Positions 1 through 7,193 of a DNA stretch of 64,000 bases are shown piece after piece; the first letter of the stretch is position 1; every line of letters starts with the position of its first letter. The DNA is from RGIG8775 sp045128735. Lineage in GTDB: Bacteria > Bacillota > Clostridia > Oscillospirales > CAG-272. The stretch spans positions 31,691 to 95,690 of the forward strand of contig JBGVRT010000007.1 of the NCBI GenBank assembly GCA_045128735.1. The letters run 5' to 3'. The notes beneath the pieces are model-generated. The model was not told where the DNA came from, ran no database searches, and saw only the letters and a list, made by a program, of their open reading frames with translations. A program made the translations under genes and the position numbers.

Positions 1-428
1 AGGCGAGAGCTGATGAGCGCCCTACTCCCGACAACCTCAGATTTATTATCGGTGACGCCAAAAACCTCTCGGAGTGGTTTCCCGATAGCTGTGCAGACAG
101 ACTTTATCTTAATTTCAGCGACCCGTGGCCAAAAGCGGGACACGCCAAGCGCAGACTTACTTACCGCGCTTTTCTTGAACTTTACCGCAAGATACTTAAG
201 GACGGCGGTGAGCTTATACTTAAAACCGATAACGTGGGCTTGTTTGACTTCAGTCTTGAGGAGTTCGAGGCGTGCAGACTTGAGCTTGTATGGATGACAC
301 GCGACCTTCATAATTCTGAATACAATGTGGGTAACGTGATGACCGAGTACGAAGCGAATTTCTCGTCGCAGGGTTATCCGATATGCTCTGCTAAAGTAAT
401 ATTCCGTAAGGAGATTAAAAATGATTAA
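1..428 (+). CDS. trmB: tRNA (guanine-N7-)-methyltransferase TrmB, N-terminus cut by window edge
   Basis: The reading frame is open from the window start (first full codon at base 3) to a TAA at 426-428. It contains the TrmB signature LNFSDPWPK followed by HAKRRLT, then a Rossmann-type strand LILKTDN near the end. TrmB uses SAM to methylate G46 in the variable loop of many tRNAs. Only about the last 141 residues are present; the SAM-binding N-terminus lies upstream of the window. The stop overlaps the start of the next gene (ATGATTAA), so the two are probably translationally coupled. The family call is firm because the DPWPK motif is diagnostic. Confidence 0.93.
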   Translation, partial: ARADERPTPDNLRFIIGDAKNLSEWFPDSCADRLYLNFSDPWPKAGHAKRRLTYRAFLELYRKILKDGGELILKTDNVGLFDFSLEEFEACRLELVWMTRDLHNSEYNVGNVMTEYEANFSSQGYPICSAKVIFRKEIKND

Positions 429-990
429 AGAGCTGATGAAAAAAGAGAGAAGCTACCGAAGCTTTGACGAAAGCGTAAAGATAGATCGCGAAACTCTTGT
501 GGGATTTGTCGAAAATTCGCGGCTTATACCGTCAAGCGTCAATCTTCAACCTCTCAAGTACAGAATATGTACAGATAAATCAGAATGCGATACTGTGCTG
601 TCGCTTACAAAATGGGCGGCACTTCTTAAGGAGTACGAAATTCCCCCCAAGGGGCACGCGCCCACAGCTTATATAGTTATCTGTATAGATAAAAATGTCA
701 GCGATAAAAGCATATTTGAAAAGGATGTGGGAATTGCCGCGCAGACAATAATGCTTTCTGCGGTTGAGGCTGGCTTTGGCGGTTGTATGATAGGCAATTT
801 TGCTCCTTCAAAGGTTGCCGAAGCCCTTAATTTGCCCGACGGCGTTGTTCCTTCGCTTGTTCTCGGATTGGGCAAGCCCGACGAGAAAATTACCGTTGAG
901 TCTATAGACGAGAAGGGAAGCAACTATTACCGCGATGAAAAGGGCGTGCATCACGTTCCTAAGCGTTCGCTTGACGAGATAATTCTTTGA
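421..990 (+). CDS. Nitroreductase family flavoprotein
   Basis: This 189-residue protein has the compact nitroreductase fold pattern. It begins with a basic RSYRSFDES segment (FMN phosphate contact in the family), followed by SSVNLQPLKYRI, the central helix DVGIAAQTIMLSAVEAGFGGCMIG, and the late LGLGKPDEK turn. Family members bind FMN as dimers and reduce nitro compounds, quinones or enones with NAD(P)H; the physiological substrate here cannot be read from sequence. The start overlaps the trmB stop, and truB follows after 7 bases, so it is inside an RNA-modification operon without an obvious functional link. No signal peptide or membrane segment is seen. Confidence 0.85.
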   Translation: MIKELMKKERSYRSFDESVKIDRETLVGFVENSRLIPSSVNLQPLKYRICTDKSECDTVLSLTKWAALLKEYEIPPKGHAPTAYIVICIDKNVSDKSIFEKDVGIAAQTIMLSAVEAGFGGCMIGNFAPSKVAEALNLPDGVVPSLVLGLGKPDEKITVESIDEKGSNYYRDEKGVHHVPKRSLDEIIL

Positions 991-997
991 GGTAAGT

Positions 998-1918
998 ATG
1001 TCTGAAATAATGAAAAACGAGCCGTGCGGCGTTCTCCTTGTAAATAAACATAAGGGTGTTACGTCGCACGATATAGTGTACAAGATACGAAAGCTTTACG
1101 GCACGAAAAAGGTGGGACATACGGGTACGCTTGACCCGCTTGCCACAGGTATCCTTGTGGTGCTTATAGGGCGCGCCGCAAAGGCGGCGGAGTATCTTGT
1201 GTGCGACAGTAAAAAATACCGCGCAACAATGCGCTTGGGGCTTACAAGTGACAGCGAGGATATAATGGGAAATATACTTACCGAAAGTACGGATATACCC
1301 GATTGTGAGCGTGTTAGAAGTATATGCGCGGAGTTTGTGGGAGATATCAAGCAAATACCGCCTATGTACAGCGCACTTAAGGTGGACGGCAGAAAGCTTG
1401 TTGACCTTGCGCGAGAAGGAAAAACTGTAGAACGCCAAGCACGGGATATTACCGTTTATTCGCTTGACGTAACGGCGACCGACAGCAAAACAGATTATAT
1501 TCTCGACGTGTATTGCTCGTCGGGAACTTATATCCGCACGCTTTGCGCCGACATTGGTGCGAGAATTGGTTGCGGTGCGGTAATGGCAGAGCTTGAACGC
1601 CGTGAAGCGGGCGGTTTCGATATTGAAAACAGCCATAGCATAGAAAAGCTTGAGAAAATGAGCGAAGTCGAGCGAGAGGCATTGCTTATTCCAATTGAAA
1701 GCCTTTTCGCCTCGCTCGAAGCTGTGCGCTTAGAGGAGTTTTACGAAAGACTCTCGCGTAATGGCTGTGAGATATATCAAAGGAAGATAAAAACAAACCT
1801 TCCCGTTGGAGCTCGCGTAAGAATGCTTACTAAAAAGGGCGAATTTTACGCTCTCGGCGAGGTACGCGAGTATGAGAACGGAACGGCAATAAAGGCAATA
1901 AAGCTCTTTGACATATAG
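998..1918 (+). CDS. truB: tRNA pseudouridine(55) synthase TruB
   Basis: TruB converts U55 in the T-loop of tRNAs to pseudouridine. At 306 residues it is a normal length. The catalytic block GHTGTLDPLATGILVV near residues 40-55 carries the nucleophilic Asp of the TruB/Cbf5 family. The N-terminal GVLLVNKHKGVTSHD and the middle KQIPPMYSALKVDGRKLVDLAREG segment are also typical. The ATG at 998 follows GAGGTA at a good distance. The rluA-type gene starts 8 bases after the stop, so two pseudouridine synthases of different families are neighbours. The C-terminal PUA-like region is short and divergent, which is common in Clostridia. Confidence 0.95.
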   Translation: MSEIMKNEPCGVLLVNKHKGVTSHDIVYKIRKLYGTKKVGHTGTLDPLATGILVVLIGRAAKAAEYLVCDSKKYRATMRLGLTSDSEDIMGNILTESTDIPDCERVRSICAEFVGDIKQIPPMYSALKVDGRKLVDLAREGKTVERQARDITVYSLDVTATDSKTDYILDVYCSSGTYIRTLCADIGARIGCGAVMAELERREAGGFDIENSHSIEKLEKMSEVEREALLIPIESLFASLEAVRLEEFYERLSRNGCEIYQRKIKTNLPVGARVRMLTKKGEFYALGEVREYENGTAIKAIKLFDI

Positions 1919-1926
1919 GTGGCAAA

Positions 1927-2598
1927 ATGGAAATTCTCTATGAAGATAAAAATATTCTTTTCTGCGTAAAGCCTGCGGGGGTGATCTCCCAAAGCGATGA
2001 AAAAGGGAGAGATAATATGCCTGCACTGCTCGCGGAGCAATGCGGTTGTGAGATATTTCCCGTTCACCGACTTGACAAAGAGGTGGGCGGTGTTATGGTT
2101 TTTGCCAAGAGCTCTTTTGCGGCGGCGAAAATGTCCGTGCTAACCGCATCACACGATAAATTCATAAAGGAATACCTTGCCGTGGTAGAGGGAAGCCCCG
2201 AAGAATCGGGTGTTCTTGAGGATCTTCTTTACCACGATAAGAATAAAAATAAAACCTACGTTGTGAAAAAGGAACGTCGGGGAGTGAAAAAAGCCAAGCT
2301 TTCGTATGAAACGCTCGGACGCGTCTCCGAAAACGGCAAAGAGCTTACGCTTGTCAAGGTCAAACTCTATACGGGAAGAACACATCAGATAAGAGTGCAG
2401 TTTGCCTCTCGCGGTTTTCCCATAGTCGGAGATCGCCGTTACGGCGCGTCGGTAGCAAATAATAACAAAATACATTTATTTTCATACAAAATAGAATTTA
2501 GTTCACCTTTTGATGAAAAGTATCACGCCATACGAGTTCTTCTTTTTAATTCTGAAATATGGACATTATTTGATAAAGAAAAAGCCTATCTGTTTTGA
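1927..2598 (+). CDS. RluA-family pseudouridine synthase (short form)
   Basis: This 223-residue protein carries the RluA/RsuA-superfamily motif as VHRLDKEVGGVMVFAKS, where the Asp of HRLD is the catalytic residue. The usual form is HRLDxxTSG, so the residues after the Asp deviate (EVGG). The segment YTGRTHQIRVQFASRGFPIVGDRRYG is the conserved late RluA motif. There is no N-terminal S4 domain, so it is the short type that modifies a 23S rRNA or tRNA uridine; which one cannot be told. The stop codon at 2596-2598 lies in the loop of the terminator that ends this operon. Confidence 0.88.
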   Translation: MEILYEDKNILFCVKPAGVISQSDEKGRDNMPALLAEQCGCEIFPVHRLDKEVGGVMVFAKSSFAAAKMSVLTASHDKFIKEYLAVVEGSPEESGVLEDLLYHDKNKNKTYVVKKERRGVKKAKLSYETLGRVSENGKELTLVKVKLYTGRTHQIRVQFASRGFPIVGDRRYGASVANNNKIHLFSYKIEFSSPFDEKYHAIRVLLFNSEIWTLFDKEKAYLF

Positions 2599-2616
2599 AT
2601 AAGATAGGCTTTTTTG
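2582..2616 (+). terminator. Intrinsic terminator overlapping the rluA-type stop codon
   Basis: A perfect 10-bp stem, AAGCCTATCT (2582-2591) with AGATAGGCTT (2602-2611), is followed by a T run to 2615. The TGA stop of the upstream gene sits in the 10-base loop. The convergent zinc-ribbon gene ends at 2617, so the same hairpin, preceded by A residues, may also serve the minus strand. Confidence 0.85.
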
Positions 2617-2967
2617 TTAATTCTCTTTGTCATCAATTAGCATTAAGATGCCAGCAACTAAGTTAACAAAAATTAGTGTGCATATTTTAAAAGCTGTGCC
2701 AATCGGTTCTTTGTTTTTTATCTTCTTATAGTAAGATATTGTCATAGGGATGCACCAAGCAAGCGGAACAAGTAAAAAGAGCCAAGCGTTTGCCACGGTT
2801 CCAATTATCATAAATATTTTGATTGCTTCAACAAAGGCACCAGATTTTTTTTGATCATTTTGGAGGTTATATGTAGTATGAGATGAAGTTTCTGCCATAC
2901 AACCACACTTTGGGCAAATTACAGCTTCGTCATATAACTGATTTCCACATTTTGAACAATATTTCAT
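2617..2967 (-). CDS. Zinc-ribbon domain membrane protein
   Basis: This 116-residue protein opens with a four-cysteine zinc ribbon, MKYCSKCGNQLYDEA then CPKCGCMAE, of the type found at the start of many small Firmicute membrane proteins. A hydrophilic linker follows, then two hydrophobic stretches (about residues 50-75 and 90-110) that look like transmembrane helices. Its function is unknown; the ribbon may mediate protein contacts at the membrane. It is a single-gene unit with its own promoter at 3043-3071 and converges on the rluA-type gene. An AAAGGAG-type ribosome site precedes the ATG. Confidence 0.75.
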   Translation of the reverse strand: MKYCSKCGNQLYDEAVICPKCGCMAETSSHTTYNLQNDQKKSGAFVEAIKIFMIIGTVANAWLFLLVPLAWCIPMTISYYKKIKNKEPIGTAFKICTLIFVNLVAGILMLIDDKEN

Positions 2968-3042
2968 TTTTTTCTCCTTTGAATTTTTTAGTTTTAGATA
3001 CTAATACGACATTTAGCAGTTGTGGATTGAATCTTCTTGGTA

Positions 3043-3071
3043 ATTATAACATAAAAAAAACTAAATGTCAA
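3043..3071 (-). promoter_or_regulatory. Sigma-A promoter of the zinc-ribbon gene
   Basis: On the minus strand TTGACA (3071-3066) and TATAAT (3048-3043) are separated by exactly 17 bases, a consensus sigma-A promoter. It gives a leader of about 70 bases before the ATG at 2967. Confidence 0.85.
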
Positions 3072-3155
3072 CTTTATTTTTTTTCTTTTTTGTATTTTTC
3101 GATAAATTTTGCATTCCGCGACTGCTATAATGTTAAGAGAATGATATTTTAAGGA

Positions 3156-4250
3156 GTGATAGATATTAACGTTAACAATGTAGCGGGTATTATTTTTTCA
3201 AACCTGCACGACAGAAGCGTTCCCGAACTTACGGGGAACAGAACTATGGGGGCTATCCCTTTTTGCGGCGGTTACAGAATGATCGATTTTCCCCTTTCGG
3301 TAATGGCGAAGGCGGGAATACGTAACGTAAGCGTTATTGCTCACCATAATTTCGAGTCGCTTGTGGAGCATATCGGAAGCGGCGCGGAGTGGGGCTTTCC
3401 TGTGGACAGAGGAGGCGTAAAAATTATTTCGCCTTATATGACGGCATACGCCAAAAGCAGTGAGGAGCTTTACACCTCACGTCTTGAAACGCTGAAAAGC
3501 ATTTGCAATAACCTTGAGCGAATGAAAGAAAAATACATAGTTATGTGCGACTGTGACTGTGTTTTTAATATTGACATAACTGAGATGATAGAGTTCCACG
3601 TTGAGAACCGAGCCGACATAACGGTATGTACCGAATCGGGGCTTTGCGCTGATGAAAACGGCAGGATAACCGAGCTTGACAGAAGTCCGTCTGCGGCGTT
3701 TGATCTTAACGTAAACCTTTGGGTGGTTAACAGAGACTATCTTGTCGGAATGGTTAAAAACGCCGCCGCGCGAGGTTACTCCGATATGACCTGCGACGTA
3801 ATGGGGCGAAATCTTATGAAGGACAGATTTTTTGAGTATGTGTACCGTGGTGATATTCTGCGCATAAAAAGTCTTTCGGATTATTACCGAACCAATATGA
3901 GATTGCTTGCTGATACCCCGCTTCGGGAAAATATGCTTGATGGAATAAACAGCCGCAGAACCCCTTATTCACTCACGGGAATAGGTAGTGAGGCACAAAT
4001 AACGGCATCAGTTATTTCGGAGGGGTGCCACATAGACGGAAGGCTTGAAAATTGCATAGTTTTTCGCGGTGTAAGGGTAGAGAAGGGGGCTGTGGTGAAA
4101 AATTCAATACTCTTCCCAAGCGTTACGGTTTCCGAGGGCGCCAAGCTTGATTTTGTTATCGCAGATAAAAACACCAACGTGAGAGAGGGGAATATTCTTG
4201 CGGGATGCAGAATGTTGCCGTACTTTTTTGGGGGAAAAAAGATAATTTAA
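3156..4250 (+). CDS. glgD: GlgD, regulatory subunit-like glucose-1-phosphate adenylyltransferase
   Basis: The frame encodes about 364 residues of the nucleotidyltransferase GlgC/GlgD family. The GlgD signature is clear: NVAGIIFSNLHD, LTGNRTMGAIPFCGGYRMIDF and a C-terminal left-handed beta-helix with hexad repeats (CIVFRGVRVEKGAVV and following). The glycine-rich GlgC motif is replaced by FSNLHD, as in Firmicute GlgD proteins, which act as non- or weakly catalytic partners of GlgC in ADP-glucose synthesis for glycogen. No glgC is adjacent. The only canonical in-frame start, GTG 3156, overlaps the ribosome site AAGGAG (3151-3156), so the true start is uncertain; ATT at 3165 is the well-spaced codon. 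A TATAAT at 3126-3131 may be the -10 box. Confidence 0.88.
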   Translation: MIDINVNNVAGIIFSNLHDRSVPELTGNRTMGAIPFCGGYRMIDFPLSVMAKAGIRNVSVIAHHNFESLVEHIGSGAEWGFPVDRGGVKIISPYMTAYAKSSEELYTSRLETLKSICNNLERMKEKYIVMCDCDCVFNIDITEMIEFHVENRADITVCTESGLCADENGRITELDRSPSAAFDLNVNLWVVNRDYLVGMVKNAAARGYSDMTCDVMGRNLMKDRFFEYVYRGDILRIKSLSDYYRTNMRLLADTPLRENMLDGINSRRTPYSLTGIGSEAQITASVISEGCHIDGRLENCIVFRGVRVEKGAVVKNSILFPSVTVSEGAKLDFVIADKNTNVREGNILAGCRMLPYFFGGKKII

Positions 4251-4325
4251 CACATTGGGAAGAAAACTTGTCCAAAAGTTTACAATAAGGGCTTGATTAT
4301 TTCGCGTCATTGAGGTAAAATATAC

Positions 4326-5774
4326 TTGACTGAAATTGAAAGAGAGACCGAAATGGATAGAAATAAAAAGCTTTTATCAAATACCTTGATTCTTGCACTC
4401 GGCACATTTGGCTCAAAGCTGCTTGTGTTCCTTATGATGCCGCTGTATACAGCGGTCCTTGCAAGCGATCAGTTCAGCGTTGCCGATCTTATATCGCAAA
4501 CAGCCAATCTGCTTATCCCGCTTGCGTGTATCGGTATTGTGGACGGAATATTCAGATTCACGCTCGACGGAGAGGGCGAAAGAAAAAAGACCTTTTCTTC
4601 GGGGCTTGCCGTGTTGCTTGTATCGTCCGCGATTTTTGCGGTTATAGCGGTTATTATTGACCTTGTTGGAATACCCGGACAGATGGGCGAATACGTCTGG
4701 CTTGTCGCATTTTACGTTATTGCCGCTAATATTCACTCTGCGGTGGCTCAGTATATAAGAGCAAAAGGGAACACCGTACTGTTTTCTGTGGGCGGAATGA
4801 TAGGTACGCTTTTAACCGTTGCGTTTAATATTCTTTTCCTCATAGTTTTCAAATGGGGCGTGCTTGGCTACGTGCTTTCGGTTGTGATTGCCGACGTGGT
4901 TATCACAGTGATACTTTTTATTGTAGCAAAGCTGTACCGTGATATTGATTTCAGGCTTGTTGACAAAAACAAAATATTCGAAATGCTCAAATACAGTATA
5001 CCTATGATTCCGACCACGATATTTTGGTGGATCACAAACGTTTCAGACAGGTATATGGTTTCGGCTATGGTTGGTCATGACGTAAACGGACTTTATTCCG
5101 CAGCGTATAAAATTCCTACGCTGTTAACTCTGCTTTGTATGGTATTTATTGAAGCGTGGCAGTTCTCTGCGGTAAGCGAAAGCGACGAAAAGGAAAGGGC
5201 AGACTTTTTTACATCGGTGTTTTCGGCTTATCAGGGAATAATGTTTATGGCTGCTTCTGCACTTATTCTTTTCTCAAAGGTTGCTACAGTAATATTGCTT
5301 GACGACAGCTATTACGATTCGTGGCAATATATTCCCGTTCTCGCTGTTGCAATGGCGTATTCTGCTCTTGTAACCTTTATGGGAAGCGTGTACCTTGTTA
5401 AAAAGAAAAGTGTTATGTCGTTCGTTACCGCAACCATAGGCGCTTTGGTAAACGTTGTACTTAACTTTTTGCTTATTCCCCATTTTTCGGCAATGGGTGC
5501 GGCAATAGCTACCTTTGCAAGCTACTTTACCGTTATGATAATAAGAAGTATAAACACAAAAAAATATGTTCCGTTCAATATGGGAATTATACGGCTGGCT
5601 TTTAATACCGTTGCCGTGGTTGTGCAAGCTACTGTGATGGTGCTTGAGATAAAATATTGGATAGCTATCGAAATTGTAATGTTTGCGACGGTTTTAGCGG
5701 TGAATGGCAGAGATATACTTCGCGGTGTAATCGGAATGTTAAAAAAATTCAAGAAAAAGTCGAAAAAAATTTGA
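4326..5774 (+). CDS. Oligosaccharide/lipid flippase (MATE/Wzx superfamily)
   Basis: This protein of up to 482 residues is hydrophobic throughout, with about 12-14 predicted transmembrane helices. It has the start typical of the polysaccharide-transporter family (LLSNTLILALGTFGSKLLVFLMMPLYTAVL). The central PMIPTTIFWWITNVSDRYMVSAMVG segment is typical of Wzx/RfbX-like flippases that move lipid-linked sugars across the membrane. The substrate is not predictable. TTG 4326 has a good site TGAGGT about 9 bases upstream; ATG 4353 (473 residues) behind AGAGAG is the alternative. It follows glgD by 75 bases without a terminator, so the two may be cotranscribed. The C-terminus is strongly basic (KKFKKKSKK). 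Confidence 0.82.
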   Translation: MTEIERETEMDRNKKLLSNTLILALGTFGSKLLVFLMMPLYTAVLASDQFSVADLISQTANLLIPLACIGIVDGIFRFTLDGEGERKKTFSSGLAVLLVSSAIFAVIAVIIDLVGIPGQMGEYVWLVAFYVIAANIHSAVAQYIRAKGNTVLFSVGGMIGTLLTVAFNILFLIVFKWGVLGYVLSVVIADVVITVILFIVAKLYRDIDFRLVDKNKIFEMLKYSIPMIPTTIFWWITNVSDRYMVSAMVGHDVNGLYSAAYKIPTLLTLLCMVFIEAWQFSAVSESDEKERADFFTSVFSAYQGIMFMAASALILFSKVATVILLDDSYYDSWQYIPVLAVAMAYSALVTFMGSVYLVKKKSVMSFVTATIGALVNVVLNFLLIPHFSAMGAAIATFASYFTVMIIRSINTKKYVPFNMGIIRLAFNTVAVVVQATVMVLEIKYWIAIEIVMFATVLAVNGRDILRGVIGMLKKFKKKSKKI

Positions 5775-5781
5775 AAATCTA

Positions 5782-5810
5782 TTGACAAATATCTTAAAGT
5801 GTGGTAGAAT
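5782..5810 (+). promoter_or_regulatory. Sigma-A promoter of rplS
   Basis: TTGACA (5782-5787) and TAGAAT (5805-5810) are separated by 17 bases, and the -10 box is extended (TGGTAGAAT). It starts 8 bases after the flippase stop codon. The transcript start should be near 5817. Confidence 0.9.
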
Positions 5811-5816
5811 ATTCAC

Positions 5817-5890
5817 ACTGTGTGCTTTTGGCGCACAATTAAAGAACAGTCCGCTGCGATGCTCTGCATGAATGTTCTGATTATTAAGGA
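5817..5890 (+). promoter_or_regulatory. Structured rplS leader, candidate L19 autoregulatory RNA
   Basis: Two hairpins fit in the about 85-base leader. The first is TGTGTGC (5819-5825) with GCGCACA (5831-5837), including one G-U pair, around a TTTTG loop. The second is a longer stem-loop closed by AGAACA (5843-5848) with TGTTCT (5873-5878). Its position directly before rplS matches the known Firmicute L19 leader, which binds L19 to repress its own synthesis. The identity as that Rfam family is inferred from position and folding, not from a search. Confidence 0.55.
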
Positions 5891-5901
5891 GGGCCAAAAA
5901 A

Positions 5902-6243
5902 ATGGATATTATCAAGGCTTTTACAAGTGAGCAGCTCAAGGAGAACGTTCCTACTGTTAACGTTGGTGACACAATTCGTGTTCACAACAAGATCAAGGAG
6001 GGTTCTCGTGAAAGAATTCAGATGTTCGAGGGTACCGTTATCGCAAAGCACGGCGGCGGAATCTCCGAGACATTCACCGTAAGACGTGTTTCTTGCGGCT
6101 GTGGCGTGGAAAAGACGTTCCCCATTCATTCTCCCAACGTAGAGAAGGTTGACGTTATCCGCGTAGGTAAGGTTAGACGTGCAAAGCTTTACTATCTCCG
6201 TGATAGAGTTGGTAAGGCATCTAAGGTTAAAGAGAAGATATAA
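5902..6243 (+). CDS. rplS: 50S ribosomal protein L19
   Basis: This 113-residue protein matches L19 throughout: VGDTIRVHNKIKEGSRERIQMFEG near residues 20-45, then SETFTVRRVSCGCGVEKTFPIHSPN, and a basic C-terminus VRRAKLYYLRD. L19 sits at the 30S-50S interface. The ribosome site AAGGAGG lies 9 bases before the ATG. It is monocistronic, between a strong promoter with a structured leader and a terminator. Codon use is strongly biased (CGT, AAG, GTT), as expected for a ribosomal gene. The cysteine pair in SCGCG is a common feature of clostridial L19. Confidence 0.97.
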   Translation: MDIIKAFTSEQLKENVPTVNVGDTIRVHNKIKEGSRERIQMFEGTVIAKHGGGISETFTVRRVSCGCGVEKTFPIHSPNVEKVDVIRVGKVRRAKLYYLRDRVGKASKVKEKI

Positions 6244-6266
6244 GCTTTTCTGAAATCTGATAAAAG

Positions 6267-6299
6267 GGTGCGAGCGGCTTGTCCGAGCGCACCTTTTTG
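6267..6299 (+). terminator. Intrinsic terminator of rplS
   Basis: GGTGCG (6267-6272) pairs with CGCACC (6288-6293), with further pairing possible inside the loop, and is followed by five T residues. It lies 24 bases after the rplS stop. Confidence 0.8.
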
Positions 6300-6492
6300 T
6301 TTTGCTTGCAAGAGGGAGTTTTCAAATCCGAGATTTGTTCAAAAAAGGGAAGTACTTGATCATTGCCCAAGGAAATTTCAGTCTTAAGAGGCGAAAAAGC
6401 CAATCTGGATTACGAATTTTGAATTTTTTTGCCGTAATGTGTCAACAAATCAAAAAAATTGATAAAATATCGAAACTTTTTTCAAAAAACTA
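6300..6492. other. AT-rich spacer between rplS terminator and hydrogenase promoter
   Basis: Together with the leader that follows, this is a 409-base gap between rplS and the first hydrogenase gene. I see no convincing gene in this part: the one open frame on the plus strand (6302-6505) starts with TTG, has no ribosome site and gives a lysine- and phenylalanine-rich product with no family character. No inverted repeat long enough for a regulator site was found. Confidence 0.5.
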
Positions 6493-6521
6493 TAGACATT
6501 TTTGAAAAAATATTATATAAT
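6493..6521 (+). promoter_or_regulatory. Promoter of the hydrogenase operon
   Basis: TAGACA (6493-6498) and a perfect TATAAT (6516-6521) are 17 bases apart. It is the only promoter I see for the ten genes from 6653 to 15011, and it produces a leader of about 125 bases. Confidence 0.75.
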
Positions 6522-6527
6522 AAAGCG

Positions 6528-6640
6528 GTATAGTTATACGCGAAAGTGTGTGACCGACAATCGCGGCGGTTGTGTAAGGCAAGCACAGCCGACCGACAAA
6601 TTATTTTTTTATCCGCGATAGTTAAAAAAATATCAATCAG
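6528..6640 (+). promoter_or_regulatory. Structured 5' leader of the hydrogenase operon
   Basis: Inside the leader, ATCGCGG (6560-6566) can pair with CCGCGAT (6613-6619), enclosing a hairpin GGTTGTG (6568-6574) with CACAGCC (6584-6590) and a 9-base loop. The 9-mer GACCGACAA occurs twice, at 6552-6560 and 6591-6599, flanking the hairpin. The ribosome site AGGAGG lies at 6639-6644, 20 bases past the outer stem. No riboswitch class known to me is recognised. The structure is seen only in this one sequence and could be a riboregulator, a protein-binding leader or an mRNA-stabilising fold. Confidence 0.45.
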
Positions 6641-6652
6641 GAGGTACTATCA

Positions 6653-7147
6653 ATGAAAAAGAAATTGACGACAGTCGAATTTCGTGGCACTAAGGAGCAG
6701 GAAGAAAAGCTTCTTGAGGTAATTGCGAAGTACGACGGTGTTCCCGGAAAGACAATGCCTATTCTCCAGGAAGCACAGGACATCTACGGTTATCTTCCCA
6801 TCGAGGTTCAGAAGATAATTGCAGACAAGACAGGAATTCCGCTTGAGGAGATCTTCGGAATCGCGTCCTTCTACGCACAGTTCAAGCTTAACCCCAACGG
6901 CGAGGTATCTATTGCCGTATGTCTTGGTACAGCTTGCTATGTAAAGGGTTCGGGCGATATTATCGAAGAGTTCTCCAGACAGCTTGACCTTCCCGTAGGA
7001 AGCACGTCTCCCGACGGAAAGTATTCTATCGAAGCTACTCGTTGCATCGGTGCTTGCGGTCTTGCTCCCGTTCTTACGGTTAACGGTGACGTATACGGCA
7101 GACTTACCAAAGCAGACGTTGCCGGAATTCTTGCAAAGTATAAATAA
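6653..7147 (+). CDS. NuoE-like [2Fe-2S] subunit of the [FeFe] hydrogenase (HydC/HndA type)
   Basis: This 164-residue protein is a thioredoxin-fold [2Fe-2S] subunit. The N-terminal half (TMPILQEAQDIYGYLPIEVQ, then FGIASFYAQF) is the NuoE helical domain. The C-terminal half carries the four cluster cysteines in CLGTACYVKG and CIGACGLAP. In NADH-linked and electron-bifurcating hydrogenases this subunit passes electrons between the NuoF-like flavoprotein and the complex. It heads the operon, behind AGGAGG and the structured leader. Codon use is highly biased (AAG, CTT, GGT), unlike the six genes that follow, which implies high expression of this subunit. Confidence 0.93.
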   Translation: MKKKLTTVEFRGTKEQEEKLLEVIAKYDGVPGKTMPILQEAQDIYGYLPIEVQKIIADKTGIPLEEIFGIASFYAQFKLNPNGEVSIAVCLGTACYVKGSGDIIEEFSRQLDLPVGSTSPDGKYSIEATRCIGACGLAPVLTVNGDVYGRLTKADVAGILAKYK

Positions 7148-7193
7148 TTTTTCTTGATTTATTCTGCGTTACATAACGCATTGGAGAAAAAGT

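Noticed and set aside
2883..3152. Plus-strand frame opposite the zinc-ribbon gene promoter region
   Set aside because: It crosses the minus-strand promoter and the start of the zinc-ribbon gene; Phe/Asn-rich AT artefact.
6450..6475. Possible Rex operator before the hydrogenase promoter (TTGATAAAATATCGAA)
   Set aside because: The halves do not match the TTGTTAA/TTAACAA consensus and the symmetry is imperfect; it lies upstream of the -35 box where repression would be unlikely.
6302..6505. 67-codon open frame between rplS and the hydrogenase operon
   Set aside because: TTG start without a ribosome site, in an AT-rich spacer that includes the hydrogenase -35 region; no protein character.
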